Positions 62,836 through 64,000 of a stretch of DNA of 64,000 nucleotides are shown here, in pieces. The notes under the pieces were generated by a model. It ran no database searches. It was not told the DNA's origin and worked only from the letters and a program-made list of their open reading frames with translations. Within the stretch, counting starts at the first letter, position 1. Each line of letters begins with the position of its first letter. The stretch is from Notospermus geniculatus (lineage: Eukaryota > Nemertea > Pilidiophora > Heteronemertea > Lineidae): positions 290,308 through 354,307 of the forward strand of contig NMRB01000048.1 in the NCBI GenBank assembly GCA_002633025.1. Direction: 5' to 3'. The position numbers and the translations under genes were made by a program.

Positions 62836-64000
62836 TATGAAAGCATGGCTGTTTTACTGGCATGTGCCTTGAGATCATGTGGCATGTCTACAAGAAGGCC
62901 TAGTCTAAAATGCCACTTGGTACATATGTGTATGTTAAGCATGCATTCCTTGATGTATGTTATTGCCACATACAGAGGTACGATGAAGCCCACGCCCATC
63001 AAAAAATGATTACATTGTCGCCTGATTTTACATTTGATACCCTGCTCACTCCAGTGACTCCCCAAATTCTCTTGTTTTTTTATTAACTATCGTATGTAGG
63101 TTTTCGAGATTCACAATCTTCCTATTCTCATCTGTGCTATAAAGCAAACATGATTACAGAGAATACAACTGATGGAAGAATCGAGTCAAATAAAAAAGAT
63201 TTAAGAATTATCTTGTACCATGCATTAAAGCAAAAATAGATAAGCGAGCGATCTATTTTTGATTAAAGTACCGTAATAAAAACAAATGTACATGTACATG
63301 TTGATACAGGTGGCAGTTGAAAAACATGCTGCCTGACACACCGAGTTCTTGTTAAGATGTAGAATTCCCCACTTTCAAATTCATCAGAATGGGTGTACCA
63401 TACTCGATTCTTTTACATTCATTTCTCTGTACAGAGGAGCGGATATACATGTATGAGGCTCTACCCCACAGAGCTGACTCTATGGGCTACTCAACCATAC
63501 ATGAAGAAAACTATGGGTAGCCATTTGTGTCTGTTCTTAAGATACATTGTAAGGAAACAAATGATTCTTTATCGGCATTGCACATCGAGAGCTCATGTGG
63601 GGGAACTGGTACATCCAAGTCACCAAGGTGTTGAATTTGATCTTCGAATAGGTCAGATGTTGGATATTCGACAGATGTTCAAGTGGTGTTCTACTTCAAA
63701 CAAGAACTCTTAACTACATAATCTCAATAGGAATCCATTACATGAAAAAGATTGTACATGTAGCTTTATTTACAACAATTAAACCATACAGAGCTTGTAG
63801 ACATGTGTACATATAGAAAATCAGTTTATCAAAATCAGTCCAGTAATACATATGAAAATTTACATCAATATTGTAAAAGAACAAATTCAAGCTTTTTCAA
63901 CGGTTTGCAAGGTGAACAAATGTATATCAACAAGTATCAAATACACAATCAGTTTAGTTTGTAAATCTTTTTTGTACGATGATTTTCACTGCAGTCGATC

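Larger units (their letters stand above)
60910..64000. other. 3' region after MNR, no coding exon seen
   Basis: From 60910 to about 61880 this is the probable 3' UTR reached from the last exon, ending at AATAAA 61857-61862. From about 62270 onward the sequence is AT-rich, with a minus-strand AATAAA at 62285-62290; it may be the long 3' UTR of a minus-strand gene whose coding part lies beyond 64000. A palindromic GCCGGCGGCGCCGGC lies at about 61217. Open frames at 62490-62699 and 63393-63713 show no family resemblance. Confidence 0.45.

Noticed and set aside
63393-63713. 106-codon plus-strand frame near the window end
   Set aside because: Composition looks random, begins with an AT-rich stretch, no matching neighbours; probably UTR sequence of another gene.

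Overview
The window is eukaryotic: every recognisable gene is split by short introns (mostly about 100-600 bp, nearly all GT-AG), no operons or Shine-Dalgarno sites are visible, and introns and spacers hold many small inverted-repeat elements and tRNA-derived SINEs. The gene set (SKIC3/TTC37, RFC2, WDR41, ORAI, PIGS, CCDC74, MNR/KIAA0753) is typical of animals. The recurrent AGGCCTA, ACATGTAC and ACCGGTA motifs suggest a marine invertebrate, perhaps an echinoderm. That taxon is inference.

Layout. 1-1350: poly-G edge, an element with inverted ends, 5' flank. 1351-12264 (+): TTC37/SKIC3 in 29 exons. 12265-14347: convergent 3' ends with low-complexity sequence. 14348-18839 (-): RFC2 in 8 exons, with a foldback element around an assembly gap in intron 6 and a 432-bp MITE in intron 1. 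19001-21521 (+): an unrecognised 4-exon gene head-to-head with RFC2, its ATG 161 bp away. 21991-25047 (+): an unrecognised coiled-coil gene with an N-myristoylation-like start. 26428-30360 (-): WDR41 in 14 exons, one intron of which looks U12-type with a non-AG end. 31602-32563 (+): ORAI calcium channel in 2 exons. 34642-40938 (+): PIGS in 12 exons. 41548-43406: large foldback and hairpin elements. 44945-49424 (-): CCDC74 in 8 exons. 51654-57920 (+): MNR (moonraker, KIAA0753/OFIP) in 15 exons. 58156-61056: a tandem copy of its last 8 exons that has lost a splice donor. 60910-64000: no coding exon seen; probably 3' UTRs of MNR and of an off-window minus-strand gene.

The genes do not form one pathway. 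SKIC3 scaffolds the cytoplasmic Ski complex (exosome cofactor). RFC2 is a clamp-loader subunit. WDR41 joins the C9orf72-SMCR8 complex. ORAI is the store-operated calcium pore. PIGS is a GPI-transamidase subunit. CCDC74 and MNR are both cilium/centrosome-linked and lie head-to-head. The spliced gene models stay in frame through every junction except one in TTC37, which appears one base short in this assembly.

The most interesting signals are the probable U12 intron of WDR41 ending in AT, the partial MNR duplication, the dense set of foldback/MITE families with readable target-site duplications, and two conserved-looking genes I could not name.
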